A stretch of 64,000 bases of DNA from Candidatus Binatia bacterium (GTDB lineage Bacteria > Desulfobacterota > Binatia > UBA12015). Where the stretch lies: the NCBI GenBank assembly GCA_029248525.1, contig JAQWJE010000049.1, positions 450,535-514,534 on the forward strand, in the 5' to 3' direction. The notes beneath the pieces are model-generated. The model saw only the letters and a program-made list of their open reading frames with translations, made no database searches and had not been told where the DNA came from. Below, piece by piece: positions 17,158 to 25,737 of the stretch; position 1 is the first letter of the stretch; each line of letters begins with the position of its first letter. A program made the position numbers and the translations under genes.

Positions 17158-18374
17158 GCAAGCGCCCGCCGCGCCGATCGCATGGCGAGACATCCGGCCC
17201 GAGTGCGTTTCGAGCTCCCCAGATTTTGCCCCATGGTACGGGCCTGGTCGCCGGGGAGCCGATTCTGCGCGAGATCGCAGTCGCTCTGGCCGGAGCCAGC
17301 GATTTCGGGGACGAGGAGTACGAGGCAGGTCTCGGAACTCTGCTGGCCAGCCTGGATCAGGACGCGGACTTGTCCGAGGTGGGTCGGCAGGTGCAGGCCG
17401 GTATGATTCTGACTGCACTTGCGGGCCGTCTGCTCTCGGAGAAGGCGATGCAAGAGCACCCGCGATTCCGTGATGTTGATCTGGGTGCGCCAATCATCAT
17501 CATCGGACTACCGCGCACCGGGACTACCGCCCTGCAGTCGATGCTTTGCGCGGACCCGGCGCATCAGGGACTCGAACTCTTCCTCGGACAGAGCCCGGAG
17601 CCTCGTCCGGAACGTGCACGATGGCACGAGGTCGCGGGCTACCGGCGCTGCCTCGCCATGCTCGAACAGATGCCCCCCGAAATGCGGGCAATTCATCCGA
17701 TGCAAGCCGATCAACCGGATGAGTGCTGGCATCTTCTCCGCCAGAGCTTTGCCAGTGTGACTTTCCAATGCGCTGCCGGCGTCCAATCTTATTCGGATTG
17801 GTGGGCCAGTCACGATATGCGACCCGCCTATCAGCGCTGGGCAAATAATCTACGCATGATTGGGTTGAACGATCCGGGTCGAGCATGGGTTCTGAAAGAT
17901 CCCAGTCATCTTTTCGCCTGCGATGCGTTGCTCGAAGCTGTACCCGAAGCACGAATTATCATGACCCATCGGGACCCTGCATGCTCGATTCCCTCTGTCG
18001 CCAGTCTGAACGCCTACCCGCGGGGGATGAACGATCGAGTGCCGAACGAAACCAGGTTGGGCGCTGAGCAATTGGATCTATGGGCGCGGGGAATCGAGAG
18101 GATGATGGCGGTTCGGGACACCCGTCCCGAGCAATTTCAGGATGTCTACTTCGAAGAACTCCGGACGAACCCTCTGGGTGTTGCCCAAAATATTCTTGCC
18201 GGAGCCGGAAGGAGCCTTTCGGATGAAGGTGCTGCGGCAATGACGGAGTGGTCCAGGCGGAACCAGCCTCATCCACATCGCTACGAGACCCAGCGGTTCG
18301 GTTTGCGCGCTGACGCGATTCGCGATCGATTTGCGCGCTATATCGAGGTTTTCGATGTGCCCCGGGAGGGCTAG
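17154..18374 (+). CDS. PAPS-dependent sulfotransferase family protein
   Basis: The product of about 406 residues carries the 5'-phosphosulfate loop I-I-I-G-L-P-R-T-G-T-T near residue 120. It also has a 3'-phosphate-binding-like region A-R-I-I-M-T-H-R-D-P-A with a conserved Arg/Ser neighbourhood (C-S-I-P-S-V). A TTG at 17154, preceded by GGGAGAG and overlapping the SDR stop, fits best as the start; an ATG at 17121 would add 11 residues. This is the Sulfotransfer_3 type found widely in Myxococcota, mycobacteria and marine bacteria. It probably sulfonates a hydroxylated lipid or small molecule. The adjacent SDR and DUF1214 genes suggest a shared pathway. Confidence 0.8.
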   Translation: MSKRPPRRSHGETSGPSAFRAPQILPHGTGLVAGEPILREIAVALAGASDFGDEEYEAGLGTLLASLDQDADLSEVGRQVQAGMILTALAGRLLSEKAMQEHPRFRDVDLGAPIIIIGLPRTGTTALQSMLCADPAHQGLELFLGQSPEPRPERARWHEVAGYRRCLAMLEQMPPEMRAIHPMQADQPDECWHLLRQSFASVTFQCAAGVQSYSDWWASHDMRPAYQRWANNLRMIGLNDPGRAWVLKDPSHLFACDALLEAVPEARIIMTHRDPACSIPSVASLNAYPRGMNDRVPNETRLGAEQLDLWARGIERMMAVRDTRPEQFQDVYFEELRTNPLGVAQNILAGAGRSLSDEGAAAMTEWSRRNQPHPHRYETQRFGLRADAIRDRFARYIEVFDVPREG

Positions 18375-18430
18375 GCCCGGGCCCGAGCGATCTTGCTCGA
18401 GAGTGCGATCAGCGGGGAAAGGACCAATGG

Positions 18431-19528
18431 ATGGGAGTGGATAAGGAAACCGGAGCGGGGCGGGAGATCGAAGTCTGGGAGCAGCTCTGCGAGGAACTCA
18501 AGGGCGTTGGACGTCGGGTGCTCGAGACCGCCCCTGCAGACCCACTCGACCGCGCCGAGGGGCTGCGGTACGTGGCGCGGCTCACGTCGGTATTCCTGCG
18601 CATGATGACTTCAGATCCGGTTCCGGCCCGACAACCTCTGCTCTCGCAAGCGATGAAGGTAGGGCTGGACAACCCGGACTATGCCTACTGCCGCGCGGGT
18701 CTGGATCCTCGTTTTGCCTACGTGCTCTCCGGTGACCTCGGAGATGCCAGTTCGCTGGGCATCGGGACCTTCTCCGGCAATCTCGGATCTCCCGAAGGAT
18801 TGATTCGCGATGGTTACGTGGAGACCGGGGGTCTGAGGGTTTCACCGGGCGGTCAGTTCGAGCTGTCGATCAGCCTTCAGGAGCAGGATGGAAACTGGCT
18901 TCCGATGAAGCAGGGGACCAACTCCTTGCAGGTCCGCCAGGTTTTGCCGCGGCGGCGTGAGCAGCGCCCCGCAAACCTCGAACTGCGGAAGCTGGATGAC
19001 CATCGGACGCCGTCGCCTCTCGACCCGGATCGCTTTCTGGCGTCGCTGGGGGGCACGCCGACGATTCTTGGCGGGACGATCGAGCAATTCCTCGGCTGGA
19101 CCGCCCATTTTCAGAGCCATCTCCACGAGATTCAACCGATTCCCGAGTCGCTGATTGCTTTCGCACAAGGAGATCCCTCGACCTCTTATAATTATTCCTA
19201 CTGGGAGCTGAATGAAGACGAGGCCCTGGTCATCAACTTCACACCCCCGCCCTGCGACTACTGGAACTTGCAGATCGGTAATCATTGGCTTGAATCTCTC
19301 GACTACTTCCATCGCGACACGCATGTGAATCAGGAGACAGTGGTTCTTGCTGCAGACGGTTCTGCGCAGGTCGTGGTGGCAAGGCAGGATCCCGGTTTAC
19401 CCAATTGGCTCGATACCGCCGGCCACGTGCGCGGTGGACTCGCCCTTCGCTGGGTGGGGGCATCAGAGATTCCGGGCACGAAATGCGAGGTGGTGTCGCT
19501 GGCATCGCTCGCGGGATTGGCGACCTGA
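18431..19528 (+). CDS. DUF1214 domain protein
   Basis: The 365-residue product has a C-terminal DUF1214-type region with E-A-L-V-I-N-F-T-P-P-P and D-Y-W-N-L-Q-I-G-N-H-W, followed by a V-V-V-A-R-Q-D-P-G strand typical of that family. The N-terminal half has Y-C-R-A-G-L-D-P-R-F-A-Y-V-L-S-G. The biochemical activity of DUF1214 proteins is unknown. They frequently accompany sulfotransferases and sterol/lipid genes, as here. An AAAGGA lies seven bases before ATG 18431. It is 56 bases downstream of the sulfotransferase, likely in the same operon. Confidence 0.7.
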   Translation: MGVDKETGAGREIEVWEQLCEELKGVGRRVLETAPADPLDRAEGLRYVARLTSVFLRMMTSDPVPARQPLLSQAMKVGLDNPDYAYCRAGLDPRFAYVLSGDLGDASSLGIGTFSGNLGSPEGLIRDGYVETGGLRVSPGGQFELSISLQEQDGNWLPMKQGTNSLQVRQVLPRRREQRPANLELRKLDDHRTPSPLDPDRFLASLGGTPTILGGTIEQFLGWTAHFQSHLHEIQPIPESLIAFAQGDPSTSYNYSYWELNEDEALVINFTPPPCDYWNLQIGNHWLESLDYFHRDTHVNQETVVLAADGSAQVVVARQDPGLPNWLDTAGHVRGGLALRWVGASEIPGTKCEVVSLASLAGLAT

Positions 19529-19565
19529 TTGGAATGGTCATCGATTCCTGTGCATCTTCTATTTC

Positions 19566-20117
19566 ATGAAGAGCAAGGCCGCATGGCGAAATACGGTTTG
19601 GCGCCGGGTCTGGGCCCTGCCGTTGTTGCTTCTGACCGCCTGCGAGGCACCGCTCGAGTCGGTGGCCTGGGCTGTCCGGACGGTCTTTCCTCAGGTGACA
19701 CAGCATTCGGTATCGTGGCTGGTCGACCAGCGGCAGGCCCACGGAGACGAGATTCTCCTGCTGGATGTCAGGACTCCGGAGGAGTTTGGCATCAGCCATA
19801 TCGAAGGTGCCCGCCGCGCGGCGACTCTGGAGGAGGCTCGGGCGCTTCTCGGTGGTCGTCCCAAGGATCAGTTGATCGTTGTCTATTGCTCGGTAGGCTA
19901 CCGCAGCTCTCAGCTCGCCGCCCTCCTGCTCGAGGGAGGTTATACGCAAGTCGTCAATCTGGAGGGTTCGATCTTTGCGTGGGCGAATGCGGGAGAGCCT
20001 GTTGTGCGCGACGGTAGAGAGGTTCGCGCCGTTCATCCCTACGGTCCGATCTGGGAGAGATTTCTGGCGCCGAAGTATCGTGAGTATCCCGCGGACAGAC
20101 TGGAGAAAAACCGTTAA
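19566..20117 (+). CDS. Rhodanese-domain lipoprotein
   Basis: The 183-residue product starts M-K-S-K-A-A-W, with a signal ending in the lipobox L-L-T-A-C, so it is membrane-anchored and extracytoplasmic. The rhodanese fold is shown by L-L-L-D-V-R-T-P-E-E-F, S-H-I-E-G-A and the active-site loop C-S-V-G-Y-R-S-S with catalytic Cys108. The six-residue loop is the size expected for sulfurtransferases rather than Cdc25 phosphatases. A C-terminal extension rich in Tyr and Pro follows. A role in periplasmic thiol or sulfane-sulfur handling is plausible. The reading frame is open to 19347 but only the section from 19566 is plausible protein. Confidence 0.75.
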   Translation: MKSKAAWRNTVWRRVWALPLLLLTACEAPLESVAWAVRTVFPQVTQHSVSWLVDQRQAHGDEILLLDVRTPEEFGISHIEGARRAATLEEARALLGGRPKDQLIVVYCSVGYRSSQLAALLLEGGYTQVVNLEGSIFAWANAGEPVVRDGREVRAVHPYGPIWERFLAPKYREYPADRLEKNR

Positions 20118-20192
20118 CTCGAGTTGGCTGGCCTCGATTAGGGCGAGCATTTCATATGCATTCCGGACCTTTTGGAGCTAGACGGGAAGAGC

Positions 20193-20600
20193 ATGTCGAA
20201 GCCGAAAAGTGTGGCGCATTCGCGACTGATCGAACGTTTACGGCAAGTTTGTCTTGCCTTCCCCGAAACCTTTGAGAAAATAGCGTGGAAGACGCCGACG
20301 TTTCGGGTCGATCAGAAGAAGGGCAAGATGTTTGTGCTCTACAGCGATCCGGAGGCCGGTCGCCCCGCACTTTGGTGCAAGGGGGAGGAAGGCGCGCAGG
20401 AAGCGTTGGTCGGGGTGGATCCAGAGCGCTTTTTTCGGCCACCCTACCTGGGTGTGAAGGGCTGGATAGGGATCTATCTGGACCGACGTGTTTCATGGAA
20501 AGAAGTTCGAAGTCTTGTTGAAGCCAGTTACCGACTGGTGGCGCCGGCACGGCTGGCGGGGCAGTTGGATGCACCGGCCGATCTGGAGGTAGAGGAATAA
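20193..20600 (+). CDS. MmcQ/YjbR family protein
   Basis: The 135-residue product shows the MmcQ/YjbR signature: L-A-F-P-E-T-F-E, W-K-T-P-T-F-R-V, K-M-F-V-L-Y, and a final helix with W-K-E-V-R-S-L-V-E-A-S-Y. These small CyaY-fold proteins are DNA-binding-like but functionally uncharacterised. The ATG at 20193 has GGGAAGAG just upstream; a TTG at 20172 was rejected. The stop codon shares a base with the ATG of the next gene (TAATG), indicating translational coupling. Confidence 0.75.
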   Translation: MSKPKSVAHSRLIERLRQVCLAFPETFEKIAWKTPTFRVDQKKGKMFVLYSDPEAGRPALWCKGEEGAQEALVGVDPERFFRPPYLGVKGWIGIYLDRRVSWKEVRSLVEASYRLVAPARLAGQLDAPADLEVEE

Positions 20601-22111
20601 TGATCAAGCGATTGCTTCGTTGGGGATTCTTTTTGGGCGCCAGCCTGGTGCTGGTGGTCGTGGTCAGCGCATCGTCGTGTGGTTATATCGCGCTTCCTGG
20701 CGGCTTGATCATCAACTTCTCGAACCTTCCGGGGTCGCAGGTTGAGCCGATGGCCGAGTCCGATCTGCAAACACGACTCAAGCTCCCCGAAGGCTTCCGC
20801 ATCGAGACCTGGGCCAGCGAGATCCCGAACGCACGCCTTCTGCTGCGGACTCCGGCGGACGATCTTCTGGTGAGTTCGCCGCGCGAAGGAAAGATTTTCC
20901 TGATTCGCAAGGATGCGAACGGCGATCGCCAAAATGATGGGGTCGAGGTCCTTGTCGAGAATCTGGACCGGCCCCATGGAATCGCGTGGCATCAAGGAGA
21001 ACTATTCGTGGCGGAAGGGAGCGCGGTTGTTCGTATGCCTTTCGACCCCGAGACGCGCGAGGTCGGCGCGCCGGAGCGAATCATCACGGGCCTCCCGGAC
21101 GGCGGCAACCATTGGACGCGGACCGTGCACGTGGGGCCCGATGAAAAGCTCTACGTGTCGATCGGTTCGAGCTGTAATGTCTGCGAAGAAGAAGACCCGC
21201 GCCGGGCGGCGATCGTTCGCTATGAGCTCGATGGCTCCGGCGAGAAGATCTTCGCGACGGGTTTGCGAAATGCAGTCGATTTCACGTGGCGTCCCGAGAC
21301 CGGAGGTCTCTACAGCACCGGGAATGGTCGGGATCTTCTGGGTGATGATTTCCCGTCAGAAGAAATCAATCTCGTTGTCGAAGATGGATTCTACGGATGG
21401 CCCTACGCCAACCCGCCTCGCCAACCGGATCCGGACTTTGGTGCGCTGCGCCCGGACAAGGTCGCCATGTCCATCCCCCCGGTGCATGAGTTGCCTGCGC
21501 ACTCGGCACCGATGGGAATTGTTTTTTATGAGGGGGATTCTTTCCCGGCTCGCTACCGAGGGGCCGCTTTTGTCGCACTTCACGGCTCCTGGAATCGGCG
21601 CAAGAAGCAAGGCTACGAAGTGGTAACTCTGTTTTTCCGGGAGAACGGTGAAATCGACCGGGAGCCTTTTCTGCAGGGGTTCGAAGTCGACGAAGATGTG
21701 TCCGGGCGACCGGTCGGGCTTGCTGTTGGCGCCGATGGAGCGCTTTTTGTGGCCGACGATTATACCGGCTCGGTCTATCGAATCAGCTACGGTGAAACGG
21801 CACGGCCCGTGGCGCGCGCCTCTGCGGTACCGCTCGTCCGCGAAGATCCCCTGGCGGGACTGACACCGGTCGATTTGGCGCGAGCAAACCAGCAAGGAGA
21901 GAGCCTGTGGGCGGCGAGCGATTGCGCGAGTTGCCATATCGAGGGAGCGGGAACTGCCCCGGTGCACCTCCTGCGCAACCTGGATCAGAAGTTCACCAGA
22001 CTTTCTCTCGATAAATTCCTGCAGGCGCCGCAGCCTCCGATGCCATTATACCCCTTTTCTGACCCCCAGCGTTCCGATCTGGCGATTTATTTACTCGACC
22101 GCTTCAGCTGA
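20600..22111 (+). CDS. Sorbosone/PQQ glucose dehydrogenase-like beta-propeller fused to cytochrome c
   Basis: The 503-residue exported protein has an N-terminal membrane anchor or signal and a six-bladed propeller of the GDH/sorbosone dehydrogenase type. Propeller motifs include L-P-E-G-F-R-I-E-T-W-A, R-P-H-G-I-A-W, G-N-H-W-T-R-T-V-H-V-G-P-D, A-T-G-L-R-N-A-V-D-F-T-W and H-G-S-W-N-R. A C-terminal cytochrome c domain has C-A-S-C-H at 442-446 and a likely distal Met481 in Q-P-P-M-P. This predicts periplasmic oxidation of a sugar or alcohol with electrons passed to the fused heme. PQQ biosynthesis genes are not in the window. The start overlaps the upstream stop. Confidence 0.8.
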   Translation: MIKRLLRWGFFLGASLVLVVVVSASSCGYIALPGGLIINFSNLPGSQVEPMAESDLQTRLKLPEGFRIETWASEIPNARLLLRTPADDLLVSSPREGKIFLIRKDANGDRQNDGVEVLVENLDRPHGIAWHQGELFVAEGSAVVRMPFDPETREVGAPERIITGLPDGGNHWTRTVHVGPDEKLYVSIGSSCNVCEEEDPRRAAIVRYELDGSGEKIFATGLRNAVDFTWRPETGGLYSTGNGRDLLGDDFPSEEINLVVEDGFYGWPYANPPRQPDPDFGALRPDKVAMSIPPVHELPAHSAPMGIVFYEGDSFPARYRGAAFVALHGSWNRRKKQGYEVVTLFFRENGEIDREPFLQGFEVDEDVSGRPVGLAVGADGALFVADDYTGSVYRISYGETARPVARASAVPLVREDPLAGLTPVDLARANQQGESLWAASDCASCHIEGAGTAPVHLLRNLDQKFTRLSLDKFLQAPQPPMPLYPFSDPQRSDLAIYLLDRFS

Positions 22112-22506
22112 GCTTGCAGTCGGCAACAGATTTGGGCACCGTCTCTCCGGGGTTGCCGGCTTCGGTGACCGCGAGCGTGGCTGGTGGGGGGATGTCTGGA
22201 TGATCTGGGTTCGAACCTTTCGATGGATTCTTGGCGCAGGCTTCCTCCTCTTTGTCGGCCTGACACTGACTCGCGCCCTGGCGCCTGATCTTGCCAACGC
22301 GATCCTGACGCTGGCTTAGCCCTCGGAACGATTCTCGTTTCGACCTGCAGATTGGTCGATGCCGCCGTCCGAGAATCAATCGACGGCACCGGCCCGTGCG
22401 GGTCCCTGCAGAGTCGTATGCGGAGGCAACGGTTGTCCGCGCCGTATGCTTTCCTGAGTCTGTTAATTGGGGCACGGTAGCCGGAAGAAGTTGAATTGAA
22501 GACTGC
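22112..22506 (+). other. 395-base region before recC
   Basis: This stretch separates the cytochrome fusion gene from recC. The only coding candidate I can support is the 39-codon frame listed at 22200-22319. The last 180 bases before recC contain no clear gene, no T-run terminator and no promoter that I can defend. No longer open reading frame with a plausible protein is visible on either strand. Confidence 0.4.
22200..22319 (+). CDS. Candidate 39-residue membrane peptide
   Basis: A short frame starts with ATG at 22200 after a run of six G (22187-22192 region) that could serve as a strong ribosome site, and ends at TAG 22319. The peptide begins M-I-W-V-R-T-F-R-W-I-L-G and continues with a single hydrophobic segment (A-G-F-L-L-F-V-G-L) and an amphipathic tail. 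It resembles a one-pass small membrane protein. No family can be assigned. Coding is not certain because it is short; conservation in relatives would decide. Confidence 0.35.
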   Translation: MIWVRTFRWILGAGFLLFVGLTLTRALAPDLANAILTLA

Positions 22507-25500
22507 ATGCTGATCGTTCATCAAAGTAATCGGCTCGAGGAACTCGCGGATGCCCTGGCCGAGTTTTGTCGACCACCCTTGTCGAGCGCTTTCGCCACCG
22601 AGCAGGTGGTGGTCCCGAACAACGGAATGGCACGCTGGCTTTCCCTGCAACTCGCCGATCGGCTGGGTGTTTGCATGAATTTCGAGTTCTCGCTTCCCGC
22701 AGCGTTGGTTTGGGAGTTGTGGTCGGCAGTCCTGCCAGGCACGCCTGCTCGGAATGCGTTCAGCGTCGAGGCGATGACCTGGCGATTGTTTGTGGCGCTG
22801 GGACAGCTGCCGCTGCAGTCCTCTCCCGCACTGGGGTCCTATCTTTCTGACGCAACCGATTGGCGCCGTTTCGATCTGGCCCGCCGCATCGCGGCCTCCT
22901 TCGATCAATATATGGTCTATCGACCGGATATGTTGCTTGGATGGGAGGCTGGTCGCGAGGTTACCGGCCAACCGGATGAGGGCTGGCAGGCCGGCCTTTG
23001 GCGGGGCCTGGTCGCCTCCAACGGCGACCAGCATCGTGCTCGACTTCATGAGAGTTTCCTCCGAGCATTATCTTCGGCGGATGGTTTGCCCGAGAGGCTT
23101 TCGGTTTTCGGCCTGCCTGCCTTGCCGCCCGCAGTCTTTGACGTCCTGCGCGCGACTGCTGACTGGGTCGATGTGCATATTTTTCTGGTGAACCCCTGCC
23201 GGGCCTACTGGCTGGAATCCTTGCCGGACCGCACAATCGCAAAAATTGCGGGTGATCGAGATCCGGCAGAGCTTTATCTGGAATCGGGCAACGCGCTGCT
23301 GGCATCCCTGGGGGGGCAGGGCCGCGATTTTCTGGCCATGGTCCTCGAGCAGGAGTGTCCCCAGAGTGATACTTTCCGTGACCCGGAATCACACTCGCTT
23401 CTCGGATTTCTCCAAGCGGATATTCTCGATCTCCAGCAGCCGGGAAACGATGGTTTGCCGCAACATGAGGTCGCGGTCTCGGATACCAGCGTCCAGGTGC
23501 GGGGCTCCTACAGCCGGATGAGAGAGGTCGAGGCCTTGCAGGATTATTTGCTGCAATGCTTTGCCGACAATCCCGATCTCGACCCTTCGGATGTCCGAGT
23601 CATGGTCCCGACGATCGATGAGTATGCACCGATGATCGAGGCGGTTTTCGGGAATGTACCCGAGGCGCGTCGGATTCCCTTTGCGATTGCCGACCTCGGC
23701 GCACGTTTGGAAAGTCCGATCATCGATGCCTTTGTCGGCCTGCTCGAGCTTCCCGGCGGCAGATTCGATGCGCCCTCGGTTCTTGCCCTGCTTGAGGTGG
23801 AGGCGATTCGCGAGCGGTTCGATCTTGCCGAGGACGACCTGCCGCAGGTCACGTCGTGGATTCGGGAGGCGGGTATTCGCTGGGGAATTGATGAGGTGGA
23901 TCGAGCGACGCGCGACCTTCCCGCGGTGCCCGAAAACACGTGGCGTTTCGGCCTGGACCGCATGATGCTCGGATACGCGATGGCTGGCTCCGGGCGCGAG
24001 CTTTTCGCCGGGGTGCTTCCCGCGGAGGGGGTCGAGGGAAACGATGCGCGGGCCATGGGACAGGTGCAGGCCTTTGCTGCCGCGGTCATGGCACTCGCGG
24101 ATGACTTGAAGGGCGAGCGATCACTGGCGTCGTGGTGCGATCAATTGGAAGTCCTTCTGGAAGATTTTTTCACAGCGGACGAGAATTCGGATGAAATGAG
24201 CGCGATCCGGGAAGCCATCGAATGCGTGCGCAAGCAAGCAGTCGATGCGGCTTTCAGTGATGCGATCTCGCTGGATGTGGTTCGCGAGGCCCTCGGGAGC
24301 CAGTTGGCCGCACCTGGAGCGGCATGGGCATTTTTCAGCGGCCGGGTGACTTTTTGCACGCTGGTTCCAATGCGAAGCGTTCCGGCGCGAATCGTCTGCC
24401 TTCTGGGGCTTAATGATGGTGAGTTTCCCCGCTCCGATCGGCCACCGAGTTTTGATTTGATGGCAGATGATTTTCGGCGCGGTGATCGCGCCCGGCGCGA
24501 AGATGATCGCTATCTTTTTCTCGAGGCCGTTCTGTCGGCGCGCGATGCGATTTACCTCAGCCACGTCTCTCGATCTCCGCGAGACAATTCGGAGTTACCT
24601 CCATCCGTTCTGCTCGCAGAATTCGAAGATGCGATCGCTGCCGGATTTCTTGTCGAAGGAAGCGACAAGCCGCCGGTGGTTCGGAAAGAGCATCGCTTGC
24701 AGGCCTTCAGCCCTCGCTATTTCTCGCCGGCGGGCGGATATTTCAGTTATCGCGAGGACCTTGCGGCGGCACTGAACGAGCATCAGGAGTTGCCGACAGC
24801 GAAGCGGTTTCTGACCGAGTCGCTGCCGGAACCCGACTCCGAATGGCGCACCGTCAGCGTGGCCCGACTGGCGAGATTTTTTCGCTCTCCGGGAAAGTTT
24901 TTTTTGCAGGAACGTTTGGGCATTCGTCTGGACGAGGCAGAGGCTTCGGTGCCGTCAACGGAGACCTTCGTGTTTGATGCTCTGCAAAAATGGCAACTCC
25001 GCGCACGGGTGGTTGCCGAAGGTGCATCGGATGAGAGTGCCGATGGCCTTGCGCGTTTGATGCGTGCCTCCGGTGAGTTGCCGCATGGAGCGGCGGGCCC
25101 GGTGATTGTGACGGGTATGCACCAGGACCTTTCGAGCTTTCTGAGTCGCGTCGACGAGGCCCGGCCTGCAGGCGTGCCGGTTGCTCGGTCGGTGGATCTC
25201 CGTATCGGTGAATTTCGCGTGTTGGGTGAAGTCGAGCAGGTTTATGGAAGCGAATATTTCGTGGTTACCGCTGGGCGCTCGAACGGTAGCGGCAAGTTCA
25301 AATTCGACGAACGCGATCTGATTGAGGTCTGGATTCGCCATCTCGTTCTTTCTGCGAGTGGCCTCCCCCTGCGTACTCGCTGCATGGCACCCGATGAGGA
25401 TTTCTGGCTGGGTGAGGAGCCCGAAGCCAAAGAGCTGCTTGAGGATCTATTGGGATTTTATTGGGAAGGTCTGCGACAACCAAAGACGCTGTTCCCGCGA

Positions 25501-25737
25501 TTGGCCCCCAAGTTCTTCAGCAATAGAATCAAGGATCCTGTGAAGAGCTCACGCACGGCTTTCGTGAATAGTTTCGGGAAAAGCGGCGAATGGGATCGTT
25601 CGCCCGAGTATCAACTGCTCTGGCCCGAGGGTGCTGATGCCCTGAATGATGAATTTGCGGAAAACTCTTGCCGCCTTTGGGGACCGATCCTCGCCAGGCG
25701 CGAAGAAATCAAGAAGCCGCGAGGCGGGAAGAAATGA
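22507..25737 (+). CDS. recC: RecBCD enzyme subunit RecC
   Basis: The 1076-residue product matches RecC from its first residues. They read L-I-V-H-Q-S-N-R-L-E-E-L then V-V-V-P-N-N-G-M-A-R-W-L-S-L-Q-L-A and M-N-F-E-F-S-L-P-A. Later come the typical V-R-V-M-V-P-T-I-D-E-Y-A-P-M-I-E and L-L-G-L-N-D-G-E-F-P-R. RecC is the inactive helicase/nuclease-fold subunit that threads DNA strands and reads Chi in the exonuclease V complex for double-strand break repair. E. coli RecC is about 1120 residues, so length is normal. The stop overlaps the recB start (ATGA at 25734). Confidence 0.93.
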   Translation: MLIVHQSNRLEELADALAEFCRPPLSSAFATEQVVVPNNGMARWLSLQLADRLGVCMNFEFSLPAALVWELWSAVLPGTPARNAFSVEAMTWRLFVALGQLPLQSSPALGSYLSDATDWRRFDLARRIAASFDQYMVYRPDMLLGWEAGREVTGQPDEGWQAGLWRGLVASNGDQHRARLHESFLRALSSADGLPERLSVFGLPALPPAVFDVLRATADWVDVHIFLVNPCRAYWLESLPDRTIAKIAGDRDPAELYLESGNALLASLGGQGRDFLAMVLEQECPQSDTFRDPESHSLLGFLQADILDLQQPGNDGLPQHEVAVSDTSVQVRGSYSRMREVEALQDYLLQCFADNPDLDPSDVRVMVPTIDEYAPMIEAVFGNVPEARRIPFAIADLGARLESPIIDAFVGLLELPGGRFDAPSVLALLEVEAIRERFDLAEDDLPQVTSWIREAGIRWGIDEVDRATRDLPAVPENTWRFGLDRMMLGYAMAGSGRELFAGVLPAEGVEGNDARAMGQVQAFAAAVMALADDLKGERSLASWCDQLEVLLEDFFTADENSDEMSAIREAIECVRKQAVDAAFSDAISLDVVREALGSQLAAPGAAWAFFSGRVTFCTLVPMRSVPARIVCLLGLNDGEFPRSDRPPSFDLMADDFRRGDRARREDDRYLFLEAVLSARDAIYLSHVSRSPRDNSELPPSVLLAEFEDAIAAGFLVEGSDKPPVVRKEHRLQAFSPRYFSPAGGYFSYREDLAAALNEHQELPTAKRFLTESLPEPDSEWRTVSVARLARFFRSPGKFFLQERLGIRLDEAEASVPSTETFVFDALQKWQLRARVVAEGASDESADGLARLMRASGELPHGAAGPVIVTGMHQDLSSFLSRVDEARPAGVPVARSVDLRIGEFRVLGEVEQVYGSEYFVVTAGRSNGSGKFKFDERDLIEVWIRHLVLSASGLPLRTRCMAPDEDFWLGEEPEAKELLEDLLGFYWEGLRQPKTLFPRLAPKFFSNRIKDPVKSSRTAFVNSFGKSGEWDRSPEYQLLWPEGADALNDEFAENSCRLWGPILARREEIKKPRGGKK

